Made by a program: the position numbers and the translations under genes. This document shows positions 33,885 to 42,700 of a stretch of 64,000 nucleotides of DNA, piece by piece. A model generated the notes under the pieces. It saw only the letters and a list, made by a program, of their open reading frames with translations, did no database searches and was not told the DNA's origin. This DNA is from JAMXLG01 sp963818925 (lineage in GTDB: Bacteria > Vulcanimicrobiota > Vulcanimicrobiia > Vulcanimicrobiales > Vulcanimicrobiaceae), in assembly GCA_963818925.1 (NCBI GenBank), contig CAWFTN010000001.1, forward strand, positions 3,038,001 through 3,102,000. The letters are read 5' to 3'. Position 1 is the first letter of the stretch. Each line of letters begins with the position of its first letter.

Positions 33885-35156
33885 ATGCCGTCCAAGATCA
33901 CCGCGCCGCGCGGCACCCAGGACATTTCTCCGCCGGTTTCTCGAGCGTGGCTTGCGCTCGAGACGGTGATTCACGACCTTGCGCGGCGTTTCGGTTACGG
34001 TGAGATCCGCACGCCGATGTTCGAATCGACGGAACTCTTTGTGCGCGGCGTCGGCGAAACGACGGACATCGTCGAGAAAGAGATGTACACGTTTCTCGAC
34101 AAAGGCGAGCGCAGCATGACGCTGCGCCCCGAATGGACCGCTCCCGTGATGCGCGCCGCGCTCGAACAGAATCTATTCGCGCAAGGACCGCAACGACTGT
34201 ACTACGTCGGGCCGATCTTTCGGTACGAGCGTCCGCAAAAAGGACGGTATCGCCAGGCGCATCAGTTCGGTGTGGAGTGCACCGGTTTTGCCGGTCCCGA
34301 GGCTGACCTGGAAGTGATTGCGCTTGCGTGGGAACTCGTTCGCGCGCACGGTATCACGGATGCGGAGCTCAATATCAATTCGATCGGTGACGACGTCTGC
34401 CGTCCGAAATACCGCGACGCGTTGCTCGCGCACTTTCGTCCGCATCTGCACGAACTTTCGGCCGATTCGCAGCGCCGTCTCGAGCGAAATCCGTTGCGTC
34501 TGCTCGACAGCAAAGACGAACGCGACCGTCCCTTCGTCGAAACCGCGCCCAGTTTCGAATCGGTGCTGTGCGACGCGTGCCGGGAGCATTTCGACGCGCT
34601 CAAGGCGTATCTCGACGAATGCGGCATTCCGTACGTCGTGAATCGGCACATCGTGCGCGGTTTGGACTATTACACGCGTACGGTTTTCGAAATTACATCG
34701 AGCGCACTCGGCGCCCAGTCGACAGTGTGCGGCGGCGGACGATATGACGGCCTGGTGAAGTCGCTCGGCGGTCCCGATGTTCCGGCCGTTGGATTCGCGC
34801 TCGGCATCGAACGGTTTCTCATGATGATCGAAGCGGTGCACGGTGAACGCGCGCTCCCGCGCAGCGGCATTCAGGCGATTGCGCTCGGCGCGCAAGCACG
34901 CGCTGCGCTGGTGCCGATCGCGGTCGAATTGCGGCGGGTGCTGAAACCGCCCATTTTCATGGATTACGAGGATCGCAAACTGCTCGCGCATTTGAAGATC
35001 GCCGACCGGAACAATGCGCGTTTTGCGCTGATCGTCGGCAGCGACGAACTCGCGGCGGGTCAGATCGTATTGCGCGATCTGGAAGCGCGCGAGGACCGGC
35101 GCGTTCCGCTTGGCCGTGCGGCAGACGTTGCGGCGGCTCTTGGCGAAGCAAGGTAA
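33885..35156 (+). CDS. hisS: Histidyl-tRNA synthetase
   Basis: 423 residues, class II synthetase. Motifs: RTPMFESTELF and TDIVEKEMYTFLDKGERSMTLRPEWTAP (motif 1/2 region), YYVGPIFRYERPQKGRYRQAHQFGVE (motif 2), the His-specific GLDYYTRTVFEI, and VGFALGIERF (motif 3). The C-terminal ~90 residues form the anticodon-binding domain. The 5' region is the large palindrome, so its promoter must lie in or beside that element. Followed four bases later by accB. Confidence 0.95.
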   Translation: MPSKITAPRGTQDISPPVSRAWLALETVIHDLARRFGYGEIRTPMFESTELFVRGVGETTDIVEKEMYTFLDKGERSMTLRPEWTAPVMRAALEQNLFAQGPQRLYYVGPIFRYERPQKGRYRQAHQFGVECTGFAGPEADLEVIALAWELVRAHGITDAELNINSIGDDVCRPKYRDALLAHFRPHLHELSADSQRRLERNPLRLLDSKDERDRPFVETAPSFESVLCDACREHFDALKAYLDECGIPYVVNRHIVRGLDYYTRTVFEITSSALGAQSTVCGGGRYDGLVKSLGGPDVPAVGFALGIERFLMMIEAVHGERALPRSGIQAIALGAQARAALVPIAVELRRVLKPPIFMDYEDRKLLAHLKIADRNNARFALIVGSDELAAGQIVLRDLEAREDRRVPLGRAADVAAALGEAR

Positions 35157-35160
35157 GCAG

Positions 35161-35613
35161 ATGGCACACGAAGACGAAACCGAGACGATCGCATCGCTGC
35201 TGGAGATCATGCACGAGCACGATCTGGATCGTATTAAAGTGAAAGTCGGCGACGCGGTGTACGAACTCGTACGGCGTGAAGCCGGCGCGCAAGTCGTTGC
35301 GCCGGCCGCCACTGCAACCGCTGCGCATGCGGCTCCGCAGGCACCGGCCGGAGCGCCGCCGGCTGCGCCGCCGAACGTGAAGCGCGTTACGGCGCCGCTT
35401 ACGGGCGTCTTCTATCGCTCGCCGTCTCCGGATGCGGACGCCTTTGTCAATCAAGGCGATCGCGTCGAAGCCGGCGACGTCGTCTGCATTCTCGAAGCGA
35501 TGAAACTTTTCAACGAGATTCAAACCGATTACGCCGGCACGATCCTACGCGTCATTCCGGAGAATGGTGAACTGGTATCGCAAGGCGAGGAACTCTTCTG
35601 GATTCAACCGTGA
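35161..35613 (+). CDS. accB: Biotin carboxyl carrier protein of acetyl-CoA carboxylase
   Basis: 150 residues. N-terminal helical part, an Ala/Pro-rich hinge (about 45-72), then the biotinyl domain with the biotin site EAMK (Lys115) in CILEAMKLFNEI and the BCCP 'thumb' (TGVFYRSPSPDADAFV). AAGG precedes ATG 35161. accC, its usual neighbour, does not follow; gmhA overlaps its stop by 4 bases. Confidence 0.93.
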   Translation: MAHEDETETIASLLEIMHEHDLDRIKVKVGDAVYELVRREAGAQVVAPAATATAAHAAPQAPAGAPPAAPPNVKRVTAPLTGVFYRSPSPDADAFVNQGDRVEAGDVVCILEAMKLFNEIQTDYAGTILRVIPENGELVSQGEELFWIQP

Positions 35614-36206
35614 CCACCGACTATAAAGCGCAACGTGATTTCGCGGCACTCCTTGCCGACCGCCACGGACTGTTCGATCCGCCGCACTACCGCGAACAAG
35701 TCGAAGCGATCGTCGATGCGATCGTTGCCGCACTGCGCGCCGGAAAGCGTATCTATTGGTGCGGTAACGGCGGAAGCGCGGCCGAAGCGCAACATATGGC
35801 GGCGGAGTTGTCCGGCCGCTATCTGCGTGAACGGCGCGGACTCAACAGCGAAGCGCTGAGCGTCAATACGTCGACGCTGACGTGTGTCGGCAACGATTAC
35901 GGTTACGACTACATCTTCAGCCGCCAGGTCGAAGCGTTCGTGCAGCCCGGCGACGTGCTGATCGGGATGACAACGAGCGGTACGTCGAAAAACGTCGTCC
36001 TCGCGATGGAAGCGGCACGCGACAAAGGAGCGGTAACGATCGCTTTCACCGGCAACGGGGGCGGCACGATCGTGGAGCATAGTGATATCGTGTTGCTCGG
36101 TCCCGACGGCTACGCGGCGATCGTTCAAGAGGTGCACCAAGTGATGGCGCACATCGTCTGCGATCTCGTCGAGCAGCGCTTGATGTTCGAAGACGGCATC
36201 GCATGA
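35610..36206 (+). CDS. gmhA: Sedoheptulose-7-phosphate isomerase
   Basis: 198 residues with a SIS fold (YWCGNGGSAAEAQHMAAELSGRYL, GMTTSGTSKNVVLAMEAA). Makes D-glycero-D-manno-heptose 7-phosphate, the first step to activated heptose for LPS core or other glycans. The Zn/active-site residues of the family (His in AQHMAAE, Glu in AAEL, the late VHQVMAHIVCDLVE) are visible. Start GTG 35610 overlaps accB, and its end overlaps hldA, by 4 bases each. Confidence 0.93.
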   Translation: MTTDYKAQRDFAALLADRHGLFDPPHYREQVEAIVDAIVAALRAGKRIYWCGNGGSAAEAQHMAAELSGRYLRERRGLNSEALSVNTSTLTCVGNDYGYDYIFSRQVEAFVQPGDVLIGMTTSGTSKNVVLAMEAARDKGAVTIAFTGNGGGTIVEHSDIVLLGPDGYAAIVQEVHQVMAHIVCDLVEQRLMFEDGIA

Positions 36207-37186
36207 GCGTTCAACTCCAAGTTCCTGACGCGCGCACGCTCTTCGAGCGTATGCGTGGACGGAAGATCCTCGTCGTCGGCGATTTGATGATCGACGAGTG
36301 GATCTGGGGCACCGTATCGCGCATCTCGCCGGAAGCACCGGTTCCGGTCGTTGCCGTCACCGATCATTCGTTTACCCTCGGCGGCGCGGGGAACGTTGCG
36401 AACAATCTGCGCGCGCTCGATGCGAACGTCGAATTCGTGGGAACGATCGGCGACGATGCGTTTGCCGCGGACGTGAGGCGGTTGCTTCGTGAAGAGCGCG
36501 TCGACGACAGCGGGGTGTTCAACGTTGGAGATCGTCCGACGACGCGTAAGACGCGCATCGTTGCGCACAATCAGCAAGTTGTCCGCGCCGATTGGGAAGT
36601 TTCCGGCCCGCTGCGAGACGCCGATCGCTCGCGCATAGCGCAATACGTTCGCGATCGCGCCGCCCGCGTCGACGCCGTCATTCTCAGCGATTACGCGAAG
36701 GGGTTGTTGAACGACGAGATCGTCGAAGCGGCGCGCGCCTGTCCGCTCGTGCTCGCCGATCCCAAGCCGCAAAACGTTGGGCTCTTCGCCGGCGTCACCT
36801 GCGTGGCACCGAACGCAGGCGAAGCCGCGGCGGCGAGCGGCATCGCCATTACCGACGATGCGTCGCTGGAACGCGCGGGAAGCGCGCTGCTCCAATCGCT
36901 TGCGTGCCGATACGTTGTGATCACGCGCGGCGAACACGGCATGTCGCTCTTCGGCAATGACGGCGTTCGTCTCGACGTTCCGTCCGTTGCGCGCAAAGTG
37001 TTCGATGTTTCCGGTGCGGGTGACACGGTTATCGCCGTGCTCGCGCTTGCGCTTGCGGCGGGCGCATCGATCGAGCGCGCAATGCAGCTCGCGAATTTCG
37101 CGGCCGGCGCGGTCGTCGAAAAGCTAGGGACCGCCACGGCATCGTCGGATGAGATTCTTGCGTTAGTCGAGCATGAGCACGGATAA
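36203..37186 (+). CDS. hldA: D-glycero-beta-D-manno-heptose-7-phosphate kinase
   Basis: 327 residues of the PfkB/ribokinase family. Conserved N-terminal KILVVGDLMIDEWIWG, TLGGAGNVANNLRAL, and the C-terminal anion hole/catalytic base VFDVSGAGDTVIAVLALALA. Corresponds to the kinase half of E. coli HldE; the adenylyltransferase half is the separate next gene, overlapping by 14 bases. Confidence 0.93.
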   Translation: MSVQLQVPDARTLFERMRGRKILVVGDLMIDEWIWGTVSRISPEAPVPVVAVTDHSFTLGGAGNVANNLRALDANVEFVGTIGDDAFAADVRRLLREERVDDSGVFNVGDRPTTRKTRIVAHNQQVVRADWEVSGPLRDADRSRIAQYVRDRAARVDAVILSDYAKGLLNDEIVEAARACPLVLADPKPQNVGLFAGVTCVAPNAGEAAAASGIAITDDASLERAGSALLQSLACRYVVITRGEHGMSLFGNDGVRLDVPSVARKVFDVSGAGDTVIAVLALALAAGASIERAMQLANFAAGAVVEKLGTATASSDEILALVEHEHG

Positions 37187-37670
37187 CTTCTTCGGCCAAC
37201 TGCTCGCCGTCGAGGACGCTTCACAGTGGCGTGAGGCGATGCGAGGCGAAGGCAAGCGCGTCGTCTTTACCAACGGATGCTTCGACGTGCTGCACGCCGG
37301 CCACGTGAACTATCTTGCGTGGGCACGCGCGCAAGGCGACGCGCTGATCGTCGGATTGAATTCCGACGCATCGGTGCGCAAACTCAAAGGCGAACGACGT
37401 CCGCTCGTACCGTTCGAAGACCGCGCAACGGTGCTGCGTGGGCTGCGCAGCGTCGACGTCGTCGTCGAATTCGCGGAACGCACGCCGGAGGTGTTGCTCG
37501 ATCGCATTCGCCCCGACGTGCACGTCAAGAGTTCGCAGTACCGTGAAGACGAGTTGCCCGAGCGTACGATCGTGTTACAGCACGGCGGCGAGATTCGGTT
37601 GGCGCCGCATCTCGCCGGCCATAGCACGACCGACGTCATCGCGCAGATCATCGCTCGCTACGGAACGTAG
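37173..37670 (+). CDS. hldC: D-glycero-beta-D-manno-heptose 1-phosphate adenylyltransferase
   Basis: 165 residues. Nucleotidyltransferase with TNGCFDVLHAGHVNYL (HAGH at 41-44) and SVRKLKGERRPLVPFEDRA. Activates heptose-1-phosphate to ADP-heptose. The phosphatase (GmhB) and epimerase (HldD) of the pathway are not in this window, so the pathway is completed elsewhere or by non-orthologous enzymes. Confidence 0.92.
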   Translation: MSTDNFFGQLLAVEDASQWREAMRGEGKRVVFTNGCFDVLHAGHVNYLAWARAQGDALIVGLNSDASVRKLKGERRPLVPFEDRATVLRGLRSVDVVVEFAERTPEVLLDRIRPDVHVKSSQYREDELPERTIVLQHGGEIRLAPHLAGHSTTDVIAQIIARYGT

Positions 37671-37688
37671 GCATACCGGCGGGACTGC

Positions 37689-38909
37689 ATGCGTATCGCG
37701 TTTACGGCCAACGGGCCGGGAGAGATTGCAGGATGGTTCCGTCCGCTGGTGCGGCGGCTCTACGAGCGCGATCCGGATCTCGACGTGTATCTCTTCTGCG
37801 TGCCGGACGATTATGCGACCGGCTACGAAGCCGATCTCGCGCGGCGGCTCTATCCGAGCGCGCACGTCTACGACCCGAAAACGTATCTGCGTTTTGCGCT
37901 CGGCCGCTCCGTTGACGGCGCGCCGCCAGGCGTCGACGTCGTGCAGTATCTCGGCGGCGACCTGATGCACGCGCTGCGAATACACGGCCGTGTCGGCGGC
38001 GTCGCGACGACGTACAAGTTTTCGAAGAAAAATTATCGGGACAAATTTTCGCGGTTTTTTGCCGTCGACGAAAAAAACGTCGAACAGTTGCACGGATGGG
38101 AAACGCCGGACGACCGCATCGACGTCGTCGGCAATCTCGCGATCGACGGTGCGTTGCTCGAAGCGCAGCAGCCCGTCGACGCCGGTGCGCCGGAAGGCGG
38201 CATCCTCGTCATGCCGGGCTCGCGCGGTTACGAAGTCGAGCACATGATTCCGTTTTTCTTCACGATGGCGTTGCGCATCACGCGCGAGCGTCCCGGGTTG
38301 CCGATTGCCTTCGGGATCTCCCCCTTCACGCCGCTCGTCGACGTGAGGCGCGCCGTCGAAGCGGGCGGCGATCCGCGCGTATTCGCGCAGCGCGGGCGCT
38401 TGTTCGAAGAGAGCGGACGCGCATTTCTGACGAGCGTCGACGGCGCTGCTCGCTTTCCGGTCGTGCGCAACGCGCTCGCGGCGGCGACGCGTGCGCGTAT
38501 CGCCGTGACGCTGCCGGGAACGAAGTGCATCGAGCTTGCCGCGCTCGGCGTTCCGATGATCGCGATTACGCCGCTCAATGCCGCGGAAAAGATCGCGTTT
38601 AATGGGCCGCTGACCTATCTCGATCGCATCCCGCTCGTCGGCGCGACGCTCAAACGTGAAGTCGCGGTACAAGTCTCGAAGCGCTTCCCGTTTCACACGC
38701 AGCCCAATATTGACGCTGATGCCATGGTCATCGAAGAATTGCACGGGACGCTGACGCCCGGACGCGTCGCGCGCGTCGCCCTCGAACGGTACGACGATAG
38801 CGCGTGGATCGCACGCAGCCGGGCTCGATTGGGCGAGCTGTATGCCTCGCATGTGGGTGCGGCGGACCGCATGGCCGAATCGCTTCTCGCCGCCGGCGGG
38901 TTTCAATAG
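37689..38909 (+). CDS. LpxB-related glycosyltransferase
   Basis: 406 residues. Begins RIAFTANGPGEIAGWFRPLVRRL and has the two-domain GT-B layout of lipid A disaccharide synthase, including GGILVMPGSRGYEVEHMIPFFF and ARIAVTLPGTKCIELAALGVPMIAITPLN (the GTxxxExA-like donor-site region). It diverges from true LpxB, so a lipid-A-disaccharide synthase role is not certain. Lies between the heptose genes and the glycosyltransferase run. Confidence 0.72.
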   Translation: MRIAFTANGPGEIAGWFRPLVRRLYERDPDLDVYLFCVPDDYATGYEADLARRLYPSAHVYDPKTYLRFALGRSVDGAPPGVDVVQYLGGDLMHALRIHGRVGGVATTYKFSKKNYRDKFSRFFAVDEKNVEQLHGWETPDDRIDVVGNLAIDGALLEAQQPVDAGAPEGGILVMPGSRGYEVEHMIPFFFTMALRITRERPGLPIAFGISPFTPLVDVRRAVEAGGDPRVFAQRGRLFEESGRAFLTSVDGAARFPVVRNALAAATRARIAVTLPGTKCIELAALGVPMIAITPLNAAEKIAFNGPLTYLDRIPLVGATLKREVAVQVSKRFPFHTQPNIDADAMVIEELHGTLTPGRVARVALERYDDSAWIARSRARLGELYASHVGAADRMAESLLAAGGFQ

Positions 38910-38913
38910 CGAT

Positions 38914-39786
38914 ATGCGTATTTCGGTCGTCATTGCCACCAAAGACCGCGCTTCGTACGTCGAGCACGCGCTCGCGTCGTTCGAAGCGCAAGTCGCCGCG
39001 CCGCCGTTCGAAGTGATCGTCGTCGACAACGGCTCGAGCGACGATACGAAAGGCGTCGTCGAGCGGCAAGCCGCGCGCGTCGCGTATCCGGTCACGTACG
39101 TCTACGAAGGTGAGCCGAATCGTGGAAAGGCGCGCAATCGCGGTATCGAGCGCACGAGCGGCTATCTCGTGCTCTTCTGCGACGACGACATCGTTGCGCC
39201 GCCCGGCTACCTCGCCGCGCACGATGCGGCGCACACGACGAGCAACTTCGTCGTGAACGGGCCGATTCTCAACGTCGGATCGTACGACGAACGCCCGAAG
39301 GCGACGTTTGGGAATTACTCGCGTGCGTTCGTGTGCACGTGCAACGTCTCGATTCCAAAGCATTCGCTCGACGCGGTTCGTGGATTCGACGAAGCGTTTC
39401 ATCTGTACGGATGGGAAGATACGGAGCTCGGCGTCCGCTTGCGCGAAGCCGGAATGCGTTGGAAGTTTGCTTGGGATGCGTATATCTGGCACATCAAACC
39501 GCCGACTGAGAACACGCTCGAAGTCGAAACGCGCAAGGCGATGGAGAAGGCGCGCATGGCGCGCAAGTTCATGGAGAAGCAGCCGTCGCCGCGCGTTCGC
39601 ATGGCAACCGGTGCTTATCCCGTCAATATGATGCGCGCCAAGTTGCTCTTTCCCGATCAATTGTTAGCACTCTACGCCGGCCTTGCGACAAGTGAGAGCG
39701 CACCGACGTTCGTTCGCGCGCTTGCGCGAGCGCGTTTCTTGGATGGAATGTATCTGCGTGAGTTGACCCGGGCGCTCAACGAGTGA
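38914..39786 (+). CDS. Family 2 glycosyltransferase
   Basis: 290 residues from ATG 38914. GT-A start RISVVIATKDRASYVEHALASFE; donor/metal region VVDNGSSDDT, LFCDDDIVAPPGYL; and the acceptor-side VRGFDEAFHLYGWEDTELGVRLREAG. Closely similar in plan to the GT2 proteins at 40824 and 42839, so this is a family expanded within the cluster. Acts in the cytoplasm on a membrane glycan precursor (inference). Confidence 0.87.
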   Translation: MRISVVIATKDRASYVEHALASFEAQVAAPPFEVIVVDNGSSDDTKGVVERQAARVAYPVTYVYEGEPNRGKARNRGIERTSGYLVLFCDDDIVAPPGYLAAHDAAHTTSNFVVNGPILNVGSYDERPKATFGNYSRAFVCTCNVSIPKHSLDAVRGFDEAFHLYGWEDTELGVRLREAGMRWKFAWDAYIWHIKPPTENTLEVETRKAMEKARMARKFMEKQPSPRVRMATGAYPVNMMRAKLLFPDQLLALYAGLATSESAPTFVRALARARFLDGMYLRELTRALNE

Positions 39787-40799
39787 CCGATCGCGCGCTC
39801 CTGTATTGCGCGGGCGGCGGAATCGGCGATTCGCTTGTTGCAAGCGTCGTGGCGCGCGCGCTGCATTCCCGGTTCACGCTCGTCGATGCACTGACGCTGC
39901 CGGGACACCGCAGTACGCTTGAACGCGTGCCGGACCTCGACGACGTGCTCGTCGATGACGGCGGCGACGAAAAAGCGCTCGCGCACGCGCTGCGCGAACG
40001 CGCGTACGACGCATGCATCGTCACGTGGGCGACGCCGCGCACTGCCGGCATACCGAAACTCGCGCACATTCCAGTACGCGTCGGTCAAGCGCGTCGCTTG
40101 TATTCCGGCCGTTTCACCAAACGCGTCGTCGTCCGCAGCGAACGCGGCGATGTCACGAGTTCATGGGCCGATATTCTTCTCGACTACGCGCGAGCGATCG
40201 GGTGCGACACGGACGACGAACACCCGCGCTTCATCCCAACCGCAACGGACATCGAAGAAGCGGATGCCTTACGTGTCAGCCTGAGCTTGTCGAAGGGCGA
40301 GTATGTCGTCTTGCATCCGACGAATGCGATCGCGTCGAAACGCGGTATCTGGCCCGAGGAGGGTTGGGCGGCCGTCGCGCGTGCGTTGCATCACAAGTTG
40401 CGTGTTCCAATTCTGCTCTCCGGATCGAACACTGACGCGCACATCAACGAGGCGATCCTTCGACACGCTCAGGATGACACCCGATCGATGCTCAACATCG
40501 CGGGAAGCGTTGGGATCGGCGCATTCGGCGCGCTTGCACGGCAAGCACGGGCGTTTGTCGGGATTACGACCGGAACGATGCACGTTGCGGCTGCGGTCGG
40601 CGCGCCGACGGTCGGCATCTTCCCTTTTCAGTCGGACTTCCCGGATCGCTGGGGACCGCTCGGCCCGCGAACCGCCACGGTGCGTCCCACGTTCCCGTGC
40701 CACCCCGGCGACACGAAGGAGCACTGCCGCGATTACGCTTGCATCGCGAACCTCAACGTGCCGCGCATTGTCGCCGCGGTCGAGGAGTTGATCGCGTAA
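39783..40799 (+). CDS. Family 9 glycosyltransferase (heptosyltransferase-like), carrying two REP-like insertions
   Basis: 338 residues; GTG 39783 overlaps the previous gene. GT9 features: ALLYCAGGGIGDSLVASVVA, YVVLHPTNAIASKRGIWPEEGW, VPILLSGSN, AFVGITTGTMHVAAAVGAPTVGIF. The stretches SLSLSKGE (about residues 165-172) and LRHAQDD (about 226-232) are encoded by REP-like repeats (40274-40296 and 40456-40479) that keep the frame. They fall in loops before and after the first donor-domain strands, so the protein may still work. Likely transfers heptose or a similar sugar. Confidence 0.8.
   Translation: MTDRALLYCAGGGIGDSLVASVVARALHSRFTLVDALTLPGHRSTLERVPDLDDVLVDDGGDEKALAHALRERAYDACIVTWATPRTAGIPKLAHIPVRVGQARRLYSGRFTKRVVVRSERGDVTSSWADILLDYARAIGCDTDDEHPRFIPTATDIEEADALRVSLSLSKGEYVVLHPTNAIASKRGIWPEEGWAAVARALHHKLRVPILLSGSNTDAHINEAILRHAQDDTRSMLNIAGSVGIGAFGALARQARAFVGITTGTMHVAAAVGAPTVGIFPFQSDFPDRWGPLGPRTATVRPTFPCHPGDTKEHCRDYACIANLNVPRIVAAVEELIA
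40274..40296 (+). repeat. REP-like repeat, copy 2 (inside GT9 gene)
   Basis: TGTCAGCCTGAGCTTGTCGA... differs from copy 1 at a few positions only. Translated in frame as VSLSLSKG. Confidence 0.7.
40456..40479 (-). repeat. REP-like repeat, copy 3 (inverted, inside GT9 gene)
   Basis: On the minus strand it reads TGTCATCCTGAGCGTGTCGA..., nearly identical to copy 1. Lies 160 bases from copy 2 in the opposite orientation; translated in frame as LRHAQDD. Confidence 0.7.
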
Positions 40800-40823
40800 T
40801 CCCGGTCGAACCCGCCACGAGTC

Positions 40824-41720
40824 ATGCGCGCGACGATTCAACTCTGTACGTATAACCGGGCCCATCTGTTGGAGCGGGTGCTCGACGCCTGTTTCGAGCA
40901 GACCGTACCCGCGGATTCGTATGAGGTCGTACTCGTCAACGACGGATCGAAAGATACGACGCCGGAGGTCATTGCGCGTGTGCAAACGCGCGCATCGTGC
41001 CGCTTCGTCGCGATCAATCAGCAGAATTCGGGTCTCGCCAAAGGACGCAACGCCGGCATCGCGCGCGCGAGCGGCGAGCGAATCATTTTCATCGACGACG
41101 ACGTCTTGCCGCTTCCGAATTTCGTCGAGGAGCATCTGCGCTCGCACGATGCGCATCCAAAAGCGATCGTGCGTGGCGGCGCGATCAACGTCGAGAGCTT
41201 CGACGACCTTCCGCCGCCCGTATGGAAACTACGGAACTACAGCGGCAACTTCTTCTGGACGACCAACGTGTCCGTGCCGCTCGTGACGATTCGCGCGATC
41301 GGCGGGTTCAACGAATCCTTCTCGGAGTACGGCTGGGAAGATATCGACGTCGGTCTGCGCTTGCGCTTCGGAAGCGTCAAAGCGGTTTTCAATCCCAAGG
41401 CGCTAGTCTATCACTGGAAGCCGCGTCCGCGCTCGGGCGACGTAGCGAAAATGATACGGCAGGCGCGCGCACAGGCGCGCACCGCCGTGCAGCTTGCGCA
41501 ATTGCATCCGCATTGGCGCACGTATTTGGCGACCGGAAATAACGCCGTGCAGCGTGGCATGCACAAATGGATTCGCGGCATGGAAAAGGCGCGTGGATTT
41601 CAGGTCGAGACCGCCGATCCGGTGGATGATCGCGCGCTGACGAATCGCGAACTTCGTATCGCACAGCGGCTCGCGCGTAACGCGTACTACGAAGAGTTGG
41701 AAGACGCGCTGCGCCGTTGA
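40824..41720 (+). CDS. Family 2 glycosyltransferase
   Basis: 298 residues. TIQLCTYNRAHLLERVLDACFEQ, VLVNDGSKDTTPEVI and IIFIDDDVLPLPNFVEEHL mark the GT-A donor site; IGGFNESFSEYGWEDIDVGLRLRFG matches the acceptor-side motif of the GT2 genes on either side. 24 bases separate it from the GT9 gene upstream; its end overlaps the next GT9 by 4 bases. Confidence 0.87.
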   Translation: MRATIQLCTYNRAHLLERVLDACFEQTVPADSYEVVLVNDGSKDTTPEVIARVQTRASCRFVAINQQNSGLAKGRNAGIARASGERIIFIDDDVLPLPNFVEEHLRSHDAHPKAIVRGGAINVESFDDLPPPVWKLRNYSGNFFWTTNVSVPLVTIRAIGGFNESFSEYGWEDIDVGLRLRFGSVKAVFNPKALVYHWKPRPRSGDVAKMIRQARAQARTAVQLAQLHPHWRTYLATGNNAVQRGMHKWIRGMEKARGFQVETADPVDDRALTNRELRIAQRLARNAYYEELEDALRR

Positions 41721-42700
41721 AGATCCTGCTCTCGCGAACCGATCGCATCGGCGACCTCATCCTTTCCACGCCGGCGATCGCAACGGTGCGCGCATCGTTT
41801 CCCGATGCGCACATCACGATGGTCACGAGTCCCTATAATCGCATCGTCATGGAGCGCAACAGCGACATCGACGCGCTCGTCGATCTGCCGCGTGAAGTCA
41901 AAGCGCATGCGTTCGGTGCGTCGTTTCAAGACTACGATATCGCAATCGCGCTCGCGCCGCGCAGCGTTGACGTGCAACTGGTCGGGGCCACACGCGCGGA
42001 TGTCCGCGCAGGCTACACATATCAGCGCCGTTGGCTCGCGCGACTGACGGCGCAACTGTATCTCAACCGCGTGATGGTCAGCGTGGCCGATCCCGAACTA
42101 TGCGAGCGGCAGCCGACGCTCGTCGTGCCGCACGAAGTCGATCAACTCTTGGAACTCGTCTCGCTCGCCGGCGCGAACGATCGCCGCCGGGATCTGCGGT
42201 TGGACGTCCGCGACAGCGACCGGGCCGCACTCGGCCATTTTCCCGAAAACCCCGTCGTGCTGCATCTCGGCGCGAGATGGTTCTCCAGCGGCAGCACGGC
42301 CGAGAGCACGCTAGCGCTTGCCCAACAGTTGCGCGAGCGTTACGGTCCGTTCATCGTCTCGTGTCCCGAAGAATCGGAGCTCTACGCACGGATGTTCGAA
42401 ACGCGCGGCTTCATCGTCGCGCACAGCCTCCCGTTTTACACCTGGGCGGCGCTCTTCGAACGGGCACGTTGCATCGTGACCGTCGATACCGGTGCGACTC
42501 ATGTCGCAAGTGCGATGCGCAGGCCCACGCTAGTCGCTTTCGAACATCGCTACTTCCGGTTGAACTCGCAAGAATGGGCGCCGTATCGCGTGCCCAACGT
42601 GCTGGTTCGCAAGCCGGAATTTGCCGACGCCGCGTCTCTTGCGCACTTCCGCGCACGAATCGTCCACGGCGTCGAACGAGTGCTCGCAAACAATGCCTAG
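41717..42700 (+). CDS. Family 9 glycosyltransferase (heptosyltransferase-like)
   Basis: 327 residues, start TTG 41717. Begins KILLSRTDRIGDLILSTPAIATVRASFPDAHITMV, the classic GT9 N-terminus. The donor domain has VVLHLGARWFSSGSTAEST and CIVTVDTGATHVASAMRRPTLVAFEH. No insertions, in contrast to the GT9 at 39783. Its stop codon lies at the tip of the palindromic element at 42699-42862. Confidence 0.87.
   Translation: MKILLSRTDRIGDLILSTPAIATVRASFPDAHITMVTSPYNRIVMERNSDIDALVDLPREVKAHAFGASFQDYDIAIALAPRSVDVQLVGATRADVRAGYTYQRRWLARLTAQLYLNRVMVSVADPELCERQPTLVVPHEVDQLLELVSLAGANDRRRDLRLDVRDSDRAALGHFPENPVVLHLGARWFSSGSTAESTLALAQQLRERYGPFIVSCPEESELYARMFETRGFIVAHSLPFYTWAALFERARCIVTVDTGATHVASAMRRPTLVAFEHRYFRLNSQEWAPYRVPNVLVRKPEFADAASLAHFRARIVHGVERVLANNA

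Noticed and set aside
37575..39095. 506-residue minus-strand frame across the LpxB-like gene
   Set aside because: Covers three well-supported plus-strand genes, is Arg/Asp-rich without motifs, and has no ribosome-binding site.
40274..40479. Possibility that the two inverted REP-like copies bound a single small insertion
   Set aside because: The 160 bases between them encode ordinary GT9 sequence (YVVLHPTNAIASKRG, VPILLSGSN), so these look like separate insertions in a native gene.
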